Shown: positions 1-8,403 of the stretch, one piece after another
How positions within the stretch are numbered: position 1 is the stretch's first letter
Layout: each line of letters starts with the position of its first letter
Source: Spirochaetota bacterium
Lineage (GTDB): Bacteria > Spirochaetota > UBA4802 > UB4802
Direction: 5' to 3'
Length of the DNA stretch: 39,114 bases
Assembly: GCA_026414805.1 (NCBI GenBank)
Contig: JAOAIH010000006.1
Location: forward strand, 1 to 39,114
The notes under the pieces: generated by a model
Told to the model about the DNA's origin: nothing
Database searches by the model: none
Seen by the model: the letters and a program-made list of their open reading frames with translations, nothing else
Made by a program: the position numbers and the translations under genes

Positions 1-2
1 AA

Positions 3-182
3 GCAGGTAAAGTAAAAAGCCCGTTTGAGAGTTATTTTGGTGGCTCTAAGGCATATTTTGACAGTAACTATCGCCCATACTTAAAAATTACACTACACCA
101 GTATTTCTTGCAATTGGGTGATACTTTGGAAGAATGCTGCCAAAGACTATGTGCATACTGTAGGGGTGAACTTTTGCTCTGA
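3..182 (+). CDS. 3' end of an unidentified gene (5' cut by window edge)
   Basis: An open frame runs from the window edge for 59 codons to TGA at 180-182. It is rich in aromatic residues (YFGGSKAYFDSNYRPY) and ends with a cysteine cluster (EECCQRLCAYC). It stops four bases before the 3' end of the convergent nitroreductase gene, which is how a real gene end would sit here. I do not recognise a family, and with only 59 codons the reading could be chance. Nothing can be said about function. Confidence 0.35.
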   Translation, partial: AGKVKSPFESYFGGSKAYFDSNYRPYLKITLHQYFLQLGDTLEECCQRLCAYCRGELLL

Positions 183-185
183 CCC

Positions 186-740
186 CTATCTATACACATT
201 ATGGAACGCAAACTCTTCTAATGCCTTGCGTGGCGGTCGGATTTTTTCACTTTCCTTCTGCCACTCAGTTAGATCATCGTGAATTGTAGAGTCCTTTTTG
301 CCAATTATTATTAGGGTGATTACTGTATATTCATCTGGTATATTGCACACTTTGTGAACTTCCGCCTCATCATATCCAGCAATAGGGTGAGCCACAAGCC
401 CAAGTTCAGTTGCCTTGAGTAAAAGCAGAGCTGTCGCCATACCTGTATCAAACTGATGATATATACGATTTTTTAGCACACAATCGTCTTTTTCCTTACT
501 GAACACTGCAATAATCATTGAAGCTTTATGAGCCCATTCATTCCCCTTTGCCAGGGTTTTTTTTAACTCCTCAAGCTTAGTCTTTTCATATACAAATACA
601 AAACGCCATGGCTGATTGTTATAGCATGAAGGTGCAAGTGACGCAGCCTTGGCTAGCTCTGACACCATATTTTCTGTAATAACAACTGGAACCAGTGACC
701 TGTAAGCTCTACGATTCTCAATAGCTTCCTGTAAATTCAT
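186..740 (-). CDS. nitroreductase family protein (FMN-dependent)
   Basis: This 184-residue protein belongs to the nitroreductase/FMN oxidoreductase superfamily, cytoplasmic flavoenzymes that use NAD(P)H to reduce nitro compounds, quinones or similar acceptors. The N-terminal FMN phosphate-binding motif is visible (ENRRAYRSL, about residues 8-16), followed by SLAPSCYNNQPWRFVFV (about 35-51), and in the second half by DTGMATALLLLKATELGL and AHPIAGYDE. The length fits the short single-domain subgroup. A clear Shine-Dalgarno (AGGAGGG) precedes the ATG. It lies 15 bases downstream of the peroxiredoxin gene on the same strand, so the two probably form a redox-related operon. The true substrate cannot be told from sequence; family assignment is secure. 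Confidence 0.9.
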   Translation of the reverse strand: MNLQEAIENRRAYRSLVPVVITENMVSELAKAASLAPSCYNNQPWRFVFVYEKTKLEELKKTLAKGNEWAHKASMIIAVFSKEKDDCVLKNRIYHQFDTGMATALLLLKATELGLVAHPIAGYDEAEVHKVCNIPDEYTVITLIIIGKKDSTIHDDLTEWQKESEKIRPPRKALEEFAFHNVYR

Positions 741-755
741 ATATTTCCCTCCTAT

Positions 756-1229
756 TTATTGTAATGATGCAAGTGTCTGCAAAACCTCATCAACATGTCC
801 AGGTACTTTGACTTTTCGCCATACTGCTCTGACCCTGCCGTCTGGATCAATAAGAAAGGTACTGCGTTCAATTCCCATAAAGCTTTTTCCATACATACTT
901 TTTTTCTTCCATACACCATACTCTTGGGCCACCTTGTGATCTGTATCTGACAGTAAAATAATATTAAGATTATGGGTATCATAAAACCTGCAATGGCTTT
1001 CAGGGCTATCAGGACTAATGCCAACGACAACTGCTTTATATTTCTTAAATTCATTTATACTGTTTGTGAAATCGATAGCTTCTAATGTACATCCCTGAGT
1101 GTTGTCTTTTGGATAAAAGTATAATACTACCCATTTGCCTTTAAAACTGTCACTATCAACGACCTTTTTATCTTTATCAGGAAGTTTAAATTGTGGAGCT
1201 TCTTTATTTAATAGATGATCTCTTAACAT
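756..1229 (-). CDS. bcp: thiol peroxidase, Bcp/PrxQ-type peroxiredoxin
   Basis: Peroxiredoxin of the AhpC/TSA superfamily, BCP/PrxQ subfamily, 157 residues, which reduces hydrogen peroxide and organic hydroperoxides in the cytoplasm. The motif FYPKDNTQGCTLEAIDF contains the peroxidatic Cys47 with its conserved Pro and Thr. Many BCPs have a resolving Cys five residues later; here that position is Ile52. The only other cysteine is Cys80 (PESHCRFYD), near but not exactly at the helix-3 resolving position of other PrxQ enzymes. It is therefore either an atypical 2-Cys enzyme or a 1-Cys enzyme needing an external thiol. AGGAG lies upstream of the ATG and a promoter at 1292-1320. The nitroreductase follows directly. 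A thioredoxin reductase pair at 18.4-20.1 kb could supply electrons (inference). Confidence 0.93.
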   Translation of the reverse strand: MLRDHLLNKEAPQFKLPDKDKKVVDSDSFKGKWVVLYFYPKDNTQGCTLEAIDFTNSINEFKKYKAVVVGISPDSPESHCRFYDTHNLNIILLSDTDHKVAQEYGVWKKKSMYGKSFMGIERSTFLIDPDGRVRAVWRKVKVPGHVDEVLQTLASLQ

Positions 1230-1291
1230 GATTTCTTCTCCTACGTACTCAGAAATTATTCATACATTTACCCGATAATCAAGTATATTCT

Positions 1292-1320
1292 AAAATACTA
1301 ACATTTTTAAGATTTGTCAA
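1292..1320 (-). promoter_or_regulatory. predicted sigma70-type promoter of bcp-nitroreductase
   Basis: Read on the minus strand, TTGACA (1315-1320), a 17-base spacer and TATTTT (1292-1297, 4/6) lie about 60 bases upstream of the bcp start. The -35 box is perfect and the -10 box moderate. Confidence 0.5.
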
Positions 1321-1345
1321 TTATAGCAAGATAAAATATATGCAC

Positions 1346-1374
1346 TTGACAAAAAATATTTAACGTGAAATAAA
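1346..1374 (+). promoter_or_regulatory. predicted sigma70-type promoter of the OmpA-family gene
   Basis: TTGACA at 1346-1351, a 17-base spacer, then AATAAA at 1369-1374 (4/6). It lies about 50 bases before the GTG start at 1424, which has an AGGAGG at 1412-1417. It forms a divergent pair with the bcp promoter. Confidence 0.45.
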
Positions 1375-1423
1375 TGCAAAAAAATAATAAAAATAAAAAT
1401 CACAATTTCACAGGAGGTAAATC

Positions 1424-4054
1424 GTGAGAATTTGTGCACTTATAATAAATATAATTTTGCTTTGCTCTGTCACCGCTTTACATGCTGCTTCTGATGGGAC
1501 TGCATTGATGATGCTGGGTGGCAGTGCAAGCATGTTAGGAAGAGCCGACACTGGCGTTGCATACTTTGGCTCTGACACCTTCTTTCTCAATCCCTCAAGC
1601 ATTGCCAAAGAAGAGAGGTTCGTTGGCTCATTTAATTTTGGCAATCTTCTTCTGGATTACTATAACCCTTCAGTTGTTGCTGGATTCCCAACCTCCTATG
1701 GTGTTATTGGCGGTGCATTCAGGATGATTTCCGGCTCTGACACCCTCAATGGATATCAATTTGTCCTTGGCGGTGCTAAAGAATTTACCAAGCGCTTGTC
1801 AATGGGAGCATCGCTATCACTGCTTTTGGGAAATGGTCCAGATTCTGGTGCATATTTTACTGGAATCAATATTGGCAGTATCTATCAAACTAAAATAAAT
1901 GCAGATATTGGCAGTGGATTTGGAATATATCTCCCCAGCATTGGATTTTCAATTAATGCAGGCCTACCAATGGGTAATGACAAGGATTTTGCCGATTTAA
2001 ACCAAATCACTATTGGATATACACTTCCACTGTATAAAAGAAATGATATTCAAGTAAGCCTGCTCAATGATCTTTCATTTGTACAATATGACGAACTAGC
2101 AGTCAAAGTTGGTGCTGAGGCTGTTTATAAAAATTCCTATATTGTACGCACGGGCTTCATGTCACCTGACGCCTACCACTATGCTGATTTTACATTGGGC
2201 GCTGGCTACAGGCTGACAGGCCAGGAATATCAAGCTGAATTCAATTATGCTCTGGTACATTATAAAAAGACTGATTTTGTCCATTATGTTGGCACTCAAA
2301 TCCGGTATGGCAAATTGGATAAGGAGCCGCCCCAAACTAGCATAAAAGCAAGCGAACGATACATATCCCCCAATACTGATGGTGTACAGGATTTTGTTCT
2401 GTTTAATCTTACTGTTAGCGATACAAGTAAGATTGGTGGCTGGCGATTACAGATCAAAAATGATGCTGGCACAGTCGTTAAAGAATATAGGGTAAGCGAT
2501 AGAGATGTGGAAGAATCCCTGACATTGAAAACATTTATACAGAAGATATGGACACCAAGGGAATCAGCTGTGGTTCCAGAAACAATATTTTGGGATGGCA
2601 CTGATGCAAATTCTAATATATTGCCTGATGGTGATTACGTGTACGCATTCATGGCATGGGATGAGCGCGACAACATATCGCCAGAGGTTACTGGTGTAGT
2701 TACTATCGACAATACTGCCCCGGCGGTAGAACTGACGGTAGAGGATAGATTCTTTTCTCCTAACAACGATGGCCGCAAAGATACATTAAAAATAATTCAG
2801 GCAATAAAAACACAGAGTAATGACATGTGGCAGGCTTCTTTTGTAGATAAATCCGGTAAAATAGTGAAAAGGTATAGCTGGCAGGGAACTGATGTCCCTA
2901 AAGCATTAATATGGGATGGTAAAGATGATGCTGGCAATGATGTTCCTGAGGGTTTATATACCTACCAGATTCAGTGTACCGACAATGCTGGGAATAAAGC
3001 AAACGCTTTAGTCCGCGAAATCAGTTTAACCCGACAATACCAAACAGTGGATATCAGTGCTTCATTAGAATATTTTTCTTACTCGTTACACAATACAATA
3101 ACATTTACCCCATCAGTCTCTGACACTAAAGACCTTGTGAAATGGCAATTTGTTATTACTAATGAAAAAGACAAGCCAGTATATCAGCTAGAAGGTCAAA
3201 CGGTGCCAAAAACAATTACATGGGACTGTAAGGATAATAAAGGTCAAAAATTAAATGATGGCATCTACCGCTATAGATTCACGGCAGAATATTTAAGCGG
3301 TAACAACCCTCAGTCTTTTGTTAAATCATTTATACTGGATAGTACACCGCCTGATGTTGACCTTGCATATGAACCAAAACTGTTTTCACCTGATGGCGAC
3401 GGTGAAAATGATATTCTTACCATAACCCCTTCCATTAACGATAATGTGGGAGTTAAAAATTGGGAAATAACAATCTATGCACCCGCAGGGTATGTATTCA
3501 AAACATTTAAAGGCACAGATGTCCCAACCGAACTTAAATGGGACGGCATCGGTATAAACAATGAACTGGTTGAATCTGCTGCGGATTATTTTGTTGAGCT
3601 ATCGGCCACCGATATAACTGGCAATACTGCAAAAACAAAACGCATTAAGCTGCCTATCGATGTACTTGTAATGGTAACAGAGCGCGGCTTGAAAATCCGC
3701 ATCAGCAATATTGAATTTGCATTTGACAGCGCAAAACTAACAGGGAAAGCATTTCCAATTTTGAACAGAGTTACAGAAATCCTTAATAAATACGAAAAAT
3801 ACAATGTTCTGATTGAGGGCCACACTGATGACATTGGCGAAGAACAGTATAATCTGAAGCTTTCTGAAGCGCGGGCAAAATCAGTACTGGATTATCTAAT
3901 CAGTAAGGGTATTGATAAAAAGCGTTTATCTTCGCGGGGCCTGGGTGAATCATCACCATTTATGCCCAACACCAGCGTAGAAAACAGAAGGCGTAACCGA
4001 CGTGTTGAATTTTTACTTATCAAGCCTGAAGAAATAATGCAGGATAAAAGGTAA
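1424..4054 (+). CDS. large OmpA-family outer-membrane protein with N-terminal barrel and FlgD/CHU_C-like Ig repeats
   Basis: An 876-residue exported protein. A signal peptide (about 1-21, ending LHAA) is followed by about 280 residues rich in alternating Gly/aromatic strands that resemble PorV/UPF0164-type outer-membrane beta-barrels. Three modules then carry Ca-binding-like motifs: SPNTDG near residue 315, SPNNDG near 445 and SPDGDG near 655, with FlgD-like W-D-G-x-D...G-x-Y strands between. A further module (about 540-630) keeps the W-D-C-K-D...D-G-I-Y-R strand but lacks the SPN motif. The C-terminus (about 750-866) is an OmpA peptidoglycan-binding domain with EGHTDD and LSEARAKSVLDYL, whose Asp and Arg bind diaminopimelate. 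It probably tethers the outer membrane to the wall. The start is GTG with an excellent Shine-Dalgarno; an HAD phosphatase follows one base later. Confidence 0.85.
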   Translation: MRICALIINIILLCSVTALHAASDGTALMMLGGSASMLGRADTGVAYFGSDTFFLNPSSIAKEERFVGSFNFGNLLLDYYNPSVVAGFPTSYGVIGGAFRMISGSDTLNGYQFVLGGAKEFTKRLSMGASLSLLLGNGPDSGAYFTGINIGSIYQTKINADIGSGFGIYLPSIGFSINAGLPMGNDKDFADLNQITIGYTLPLYKRNDIQVSLLNDLSFVQYDELAVKVGAEAVYKNSYIVRTGFMSPDAYHYADFTLGAGYRLTGQEYQAEFNYALVHYKKTDFVHYVGTQIRYGKLDKEPPQTSIKASERYISPNTDGVQDFVLFNLTVSDTSKIGGWRLQIKNDAGTVVKEYRVSDRDVEESLTLKTFIQKIWTPRESAVVPETIFWDGTDANSNILPDGDYVYAFMAWDERDNISPEVTGVVTIDNTAPAVELTVEDRFFSPNNDGRKDTLKIIQAIKTQSNDMWQASFVDKSGKIVKRYSWQGTDVPKALIWDGKDDAGNDVPEGLYTYQIQCTDNAGNKANALVREISLTRQYQTVDISASLEYFSYSLHNTITFTPSVSDTKDLVKWQFVITNEKDKPVYQLEGQTVPKTITWDCKDNKGQKLNDGIYRYRFTAEYLSGNNPQSFVKSFILDSTPPDVDLAYEPKLFSPDGDGENDILTITPSINDNVGVKNWEITIYAPAGYVFKTFKGTDVPTELKWDGIGINNELVESAADYFVELSATDITGNTAKTKRIKLPIDVLVMVTERGLKIRISNIEFAFDSAKLTGKAFPILNRVTEILNKYEKYNVLIEGHTDDIGEEQYNLKLSEARAKSVLDYLISKGIDKKRLSSRGLGESSPFMPNTSVENRRRNRRVEFLLIKPEEIMQDKR

Positions 4055-4055
4055 T

Positions 4056-4832
4056 ATGAACAGTCATCCCATCATCTTTTGTGATATTGATGGGACAATT
4101 CTTGATTTAAATACATACTCATATGATGTATCCCTGCCGGCAATACAAAAGCTTGCCAGCAGGGATATTCCTCTCATACTTGTATCAAGTAAAACATACA
4201 TTGAGATGCGTAAGCTACACACAAAACTATCGCTCAAATGGCCATTTATTTTTGAAAACGGCGCTGGCATAGCCCATCCTGACGGTACGTACTCACTATT
4301 AGGAAAAAAGCAACATGAACTTATAGGCTACAAATCAATTGTGCACAAGCATTTTAACCACCTACGATGGGCCGACAGCATGTCAATTCAGGAACTATCG
4401 CAGTATACAGGATTATCGCATGCTGATGTAAAAGACATGATGTCCCGCACAGCATCAGTGCTGTTTCTTTCAGATGACAATGTCAATATTTACACAATCA
4501 ACGATACACTAAAACAGTATGGCATTGCAATAACAACTGGTGGGAAATTTTTTACATTAATTGACAGTTCTGTTAACAAGGGAACTGCAATACAAATAGC
4601 AAAAGAATCATTCAGTGCAACTGTCCCTTCAATCTTTTCCTATGCTGTTGGTGATGGATTAAACGATTGCGAAATGTTCAATGCAGTTGATGAAGCATAT
4701 TTTGTAGGGACACAGGAAGTGTATCTCTCTATTCAAAACCACTGTTCACATGTACATAAGACAAAACAGCAGGGGCCCGCTGGTTTTGTGGAAGTGGTAG
4801 AATATATACTTACTCTTCATTCAGTTTTTTGA
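4056..4832 (+). CDS. mannosyl-3-phosphoglycerate phosphatase-like HAD hydrolase
   Basis: This 258-residue cytoplasmic HAD phosphatase resembles the mannosyl-3-phosphoglycerate phosphatase (MpgP/YedP) group, which makes the compatible solute mannosylglycerate. Motif I is CDIDGTILDL (nucleophile Asp near residue 10), motif II is the Ser in LVSSKT, the ENGAGI segment is typical of MPGP/Cof-type enzymes, and motif IV is GDGLND near residue 203. The ATG lies one base after the stop of the OmpA-family gene, so they are cotranscribed and probably translationally coupled. No mannosyl-3-phosphoglycerate synthase is in the window, so the substrate is inferred from family likeness only; a broader Cof-type phosphatase role cannot be excluded. 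Confidence 0.8.
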   Translation: MNSHPIIFCDIDGTILDLNTYSYDVSLPAIQKLASRDIPLILVSSKTYIEMRKLHTKLSLKWPFIFENGAGIAHPDGTYSLLGKKQHELIGYKSIVHKHFNHLRWADSMSIQELSQYTGLSHADVKDMMSRTASVLFLSDDNVNIYTINDTLKQYGIAITTGGKFFTLIDSSVNKGTAIQIAKESFSATVPSIFSYAVGDGLNDCEMFNAVDEAYFVGTQEVYLSIQNHCSHVHKTKQQGPAGFVEVVEYILTLHSVF

Positions 4833-4957
4833 ACATTCTGTTCAACGTATGTTTCAAATTCTTCACGTGACATTTTGTCTTTGTACAACTGCCACATCAC
4901 TTCTTTCAGTTCTTCAAGTGTCTCAAATTTTGCGCCATCAAGCTTAAAGTGTGCCAT
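4817..4957 (-). CDS. small 46-residue protein of unknown function
   Basis: A short frame of 46 codons plus TGA, starting MAHFKLDGAKFETLEELKE and ending YVEQNVQKTE. It is charged and probably all-helical, with no signal peptide or membrane segment. Three things make it more than a chance ORF: a promoter of high quality (TTGACA-16-TAGAAT at 4998-5025, minus strand), a short leader with a GGGAAG purine stretch, and protein-like composition with alternating acidic, basic and hydrophobic residues. Its 3' end overlaps the phosphatase gene by 16 bases, tail to tail. I recognise no family. It could be a regulator or adaptor, but nothing in the sequence says which. Confidence 0.65.
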   Translation of the reverse strand: MAHFKLDGAKFETLEELKEVMWQLYKDKMSREEFETYVEQNVQKTE

Positions 4958-4997
4958 ACTACAACTTCCCTTTTATTGATATTTCATTTTTTATACC

Positions 4998-5025
4998 ATT
5001 CTATGAAAACGGCAGCCTGTGTCAA
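4998..5025 (-). promoter_or_regulatory. strong predicted promoter of the 46-residue protein gene
   Basis: On the minus strand: TTGACA (5020-5025), a 16-base spacer, TAGAAT (4998-5003, 5/6). It ends about 40 bases before the ATG at 4957. The same -10 hexamer and spacer occur in the promoter at 31532. Confidence 0.65.
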
Positions 5026-5113
5026 TGGATATTTTACCACATAATATACTGTTGACAAAAAACATATCAAAATTTACTTGAATTAGTCTTGCTGTACTGT
5101 TATTGTAATTAGC

Positions 5114-8100
5114 ATGAGGTTATTTGTGGGTAATAGCTTACTGTTATCTTCAATAGTACTATTATGTTGTGCGATAGCAACCGGTGCCGTTGCTGAAGCA
5201 TTAGTTATTGATGACAATTTTGAATTTGCTGAAGCAGGCCCGTATGTGCAATACCTTACTGATGTACCACTTCATACAACAATTGATGAAATTGTAACCC
5301 GTTACAAAAACAAAGAATTTACCCATTCCACCGCTCTGCATCCGTCTTTTGGATACTCACAATATTGCGTATGGATTGCATTTACTGTTAAAAATAAATC
5401 CATGAACACTGTATCATTACTTTTTGAGTATGATTACCCCATTATAGATGACATAACATTATTTATTCCTGATACACCCTTTAAAGCCATTCAGACAGGC
5501 GACAGGTATCCATTTGTAACACGCCCTATCCCCTACCGGTCATTCGTGTTTCCTGTTAACCAAAGACCAGGGCTTACTACATATTTTTTACGTATTCGCT
5601 CCGAGGGTTCATTAGTTGCACCTTTAAAACTGTGGTCACCCCATGCATTTGAACACATGCGTAATAGTACTCTTCCGCTTATCTGGATGCATTATGGGCT
5701 TATGCTAGCATTATTTTTCTACAATATGTTTTTATTCGCTACTGTGCGTGAAAAAAGCTTTTTATTTGTATCAATGTTTATTATTGGTGTGACTCTTTTT
5801 GCAATGGCAAATAACGGCATAGCAGCACAATATCTATGGCCTTCTTCAACCTGGTGGGGAAATATCTGCCATCCATTTTTTGTATTCTTTGCAATGGTAG
5901 GAATTTTACTTTTTACTCGTGAATTTTTATCACTGCACATTTACATCTCACGCCTTGATAAATTTATTCTCTATCTTGCAGGCATTACAACCCTGTGCTG
6001 TGTTCTTCCGTTTATTCTTCCATATTATTATGTTACACAGCTATCGGTGCTTATGGCAGCCATAGGCTCGTGTGTAGTTATCATAACTGGTATTATTGCC
6101 CAGATAAAAAAAATCAGAGAAGCAATTTTTTACAATATTGCAACCATAAGCTTTGTAACAGGTGTATTGCTTATTGGACTGCGTTCCTTTGGAGTGCTTG
6201 GCGACAATTTCTTTACAGCCTGGGGATACCAATTAGGCTCTTCTGCTATGATAATACTCTTTTCGCTGGGCATTGCAGATAAAGTAAACACCTGGCGCAG
6301 GGAAAAAGAGCGTGCTCTATCGCGGCTGGCAACATCAGAAACCAGATACCGCACCCTGGTTGAAAATGCCCACGATGGCATTATCCTTGTCCAAAATGGT
6401 ACAATAATCTATGCTAATGCAGCCTTTGCTCGTATAATGGGCTACTCCATTGAAGAACTTACTGGCATGCCCATTGAATCAATTATAGCTCCTACACCAT
6501 TAGGGCAAGAGGTAATCATACAATACAACAATAGATTACACCAACGCCAGGCAAAACTCCAGTACGAAGCTCAACTGAAACGCAAGACAGGAACAATCGT
6601 AGATGTATTAATCTCGGCTCAACTTGTAGCGCTTGATGGCATTCCCACCAGCATTGCCATAATCACCGATATAAGTGCGTTGAAGGAAGCCTATGATACA
6701 ATACAGCAGCAATATGAAGAAATACAATCACAATATGAAGAACTGGAAGCAATAAATGAAGAAATGGCACGTACACATTATGAGTTATTTGACACAACCA
6801 ATAAACTAGCGGAAGAGAAGGAGCGGTTGCAGGCAACATTGCATTCTATCTATGATGCTGTTATAGCAACCGATTTACACGGAACCATTATTTTAACCAA
6901 TGAACGTGCAGAAAATTTAACCGGAAAAACATTTCAAGAGTTACAGGGCAAGCCATTTAATCAAGTCTTTTCATTCAAATATATGACTACAAAAGAGGAT
7001 TTTAAAGATCCGGTGGAAACTATTTTGCAACACGGGAAGCTTGATACCAGTGGTATTGCGCTAAGCCTTCAAACATCAGAAAAGAATATTATTGTTGAAT
7101 TGTCGGGCGCTCCAATTTATGTTGAAGGTAAACGTATCGGCACGGTTATTGTGGTGCACGATATTACTGATCAGTACTTTCTTGAAAAGGAAATACAAAA
7201 AATCAGCAAGCTTGAATCTCTCAGCATTTTAGCAGGTGGTATTGCACATGATTTTAACAATTTATTGACCTCTGTAATTGGCAATTTATCAATATTAAAA
7301 GTAAAATTGGGCGATAGCTCCGATAATCAGAAATATATTGAACGGATTGAAAACGCAGCACAAAGGGCAGCCGACCTGACCAAGCAATTACTCACCTTTT
7401 CAAAAGGTGGTGAACCAATAAAAGAAGTTGCATCTTTGGAACAGATAATTCATGATACCGCCCAATTTACGCTCTCAGGCTCCAACGTACGGTGCGATAT
7501 AGCCATTGACCATGATTTATGGAATTGTGAGATAGATGTAGGGCAAATAAGCCAGGTATTCCACAATCTCATTTTAAACGCTGCGCAATCAATGCCTCAC
7601 GGTGGCACAATTTCTATCACTGCCCACAACTATATTTACGATGGCTCTGAGCAAAAGCCACTGCTTGCAGGCAAGTACATCAAAATTTCAATTAAAGATC
7701 AGGGTGTAGGCATCCCAAAAGAAAATATCTCAAAAATATTTGATCCTTTTTTTACCACAAAAGCAACCGGTAGTGGCCTTGGCCTTGCAACCAGTTACTC
7801 AATAATAAAGCGCCATGGTGGCTACATAGAGGTAAATTCCGAGATTGGCAAAGGCTCCGAATTTATTATCTACTTGCACGCCACAGACAAACAATCACAT
7901 CACAAAGGGGAATCACCTTTACAGGTATCATCTGCTGAGGGGAGGATACTTTTAATGGATGATGATTTCACAATCTATGAAGTTGCGTCACACATGCTCG
8001 AAATATACGGATTTAGTGTTGACTGGGTTGAAAATGGCGAAAAGGCAATTGCAAAATACAGAGAATCTATTGGCAAGGGTACTCCCTACGATATAATCAT

Positions 8101-8314
8101 TATGGATTTAACAGTCCCCGGTGCAATGGGCGGAGCTCAGGCTGTACAGGAGATTCTTGAGATCAACCCTAATGCAAAAGTTATCGTTTCCAGCGGATAT
8201 TCCAATGACCCCATCATGTCCCACTATCACGAATACGGATTTAAAGGAGTTATCGCTAAGCCCTACAATATAGCAGAAATAATAAAAGTCATAAACCAAG
8301 TCCTGGCACAATAA
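5114..8314 (+). CDS. hybrid sensor histidine kinase (7TMR-DISM, PAS, PAS, kinase, receiver)
   Basis: A 1066-residue membrane sensor. Domain order: signal peptide (about 1-28); an extracytoplasmic 7TMR-DISMED2-type sensing domain (about 30-180); seven membrane segments (about 190-395); PAS (about 408-525); a Gln/Glu-rich coiled coil (about 530-575); a second PAS (about 577-690); HisKA with GGIAHDFNN, phospho-acceptor His712; HATPase with N box NLILNAAQSM, KDQGVGIP, FDPFFTTK and GSGLGLATS; and a receiver (about 944-1066) with the acidic triad MDDD, phospho-acceptor Asp998 (IIMDLTVPG) and Lys in IAKPY. All catalytic residues are present. DISM domains are thought to bind carbohydrates or related ligands; the signal here is unknown. 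TTGACA at 5052 has only a weak -10 after it, and no Shine-Dalgarno is seen. No partner regulator is adjacent. Confidence 0.95.
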   Translation: MRLFVGNSLLLSSIVLLCCAIATGAVAEALVIDDNFEFAEAGPYVQYLTDVPLHTTIDEIVTRYKNKEFTHSTALHPSFGYSQYCVWIAFTVKNKSMNTVSLLFEYDYPIIDDITLFIPDTPFKAIQTGDRYPFVTRPIPYRSFVFPVNQRPGLTTYFLRIRSEGSLVAPLKLWSPHAFEHMRNSTLPLIWMHYGLMLALFFYNMFLFATVREKSFLFVSMFIIGVTLFAMANNGIAAQYLWPSSTWWGNICHPFFVFFAMVGILLFTREFLSLHIYISRLDKFILYLAGITTLCCVLPFILPYYYVTQLSVLMAAIGSCVVIITGIIAQIKKIREAIFYNIATISFVTGVLLIGLRSFGVLGDNFFTAWGYQLGSSAMIILFSLGIADKVNTWRREKERALSRLATSETRYRTLVENAHDGIILVQNGTIIYANAAFARIMGYSIEELTGMPIESIIAPTPLGQEVIIQYNNRLHQRQAKLQYEAQLKRKTGTIVDVLISAQLVALDGIPTSIAIITDISALKEAYDTIQQQYEEIQSQYEELEAINEEMARTHYELFDTTNKLAEEKERLQATLHSIYDAVIATDLHGTIILTNERAENLTGKTFQELQGKPFNQVFSFKYMTTKEDFKDPVETILQHGKLDTSGIALSLQTSEKNIIVELSGAPIYVEGKRIGTVIVVHDITDQYFLEKEIQKISKLESLSILAGGIAHDFNNLLTSVIGNLSILKVKLGDSSDNQKYIERIENAAQRAADLTKQLLTFSKGGEPIKEVASLEQIIHDTAQFTLSGSNVRCDIAIDHDLWNCEIDVGQISQVFHNLILNAAQSMPHGGTISITAHNYIYDGSEQKPLLAGKYIKISIKDQGVGIPKENISKIFDPFFTTKATGSGLGLATSYSIIKRHGGYIEVNSEIGKGSEFIIYLHATDKQSHHKGESPLQVSSAEGRILLMDDDFTIYEVASHMLEIYGFSVDWVENGEKAIAKYRESIGKGTPYDIIIMDLTVPGAMGGAQAVQEILEINPNAKVIVSSGYSNDPIMSHYHEYGFKGVIAKPYNIAEIIKVINQVLAQ

Positions 8315-8391
8315 GTTTTTTCATCCTACTATCCGATTATAACACTGTATAGTGAAGGAGTGTTGTAGTATAAGTTTAATAAGGAGCATCA

Positions 8392-8403
8392 ATGCAAATA
8401 TGA
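8392..8403 (+). other. three-codon leader ORF overlapping the M23 start codon
   Basis: AAGGAG (8381-8386) is ideally spaced from ATG at 8392, which opens M-Q-I-stop. That TGA (8401-8403) overlaps the ATG at 8400 that begins the signal peptide of the peptidase. The peptidase ATG itself is 13 bases from the Shine-Dalgarno, longer than usual. Reinitiation is possible; chance is also possible. Confidence 0.3.
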
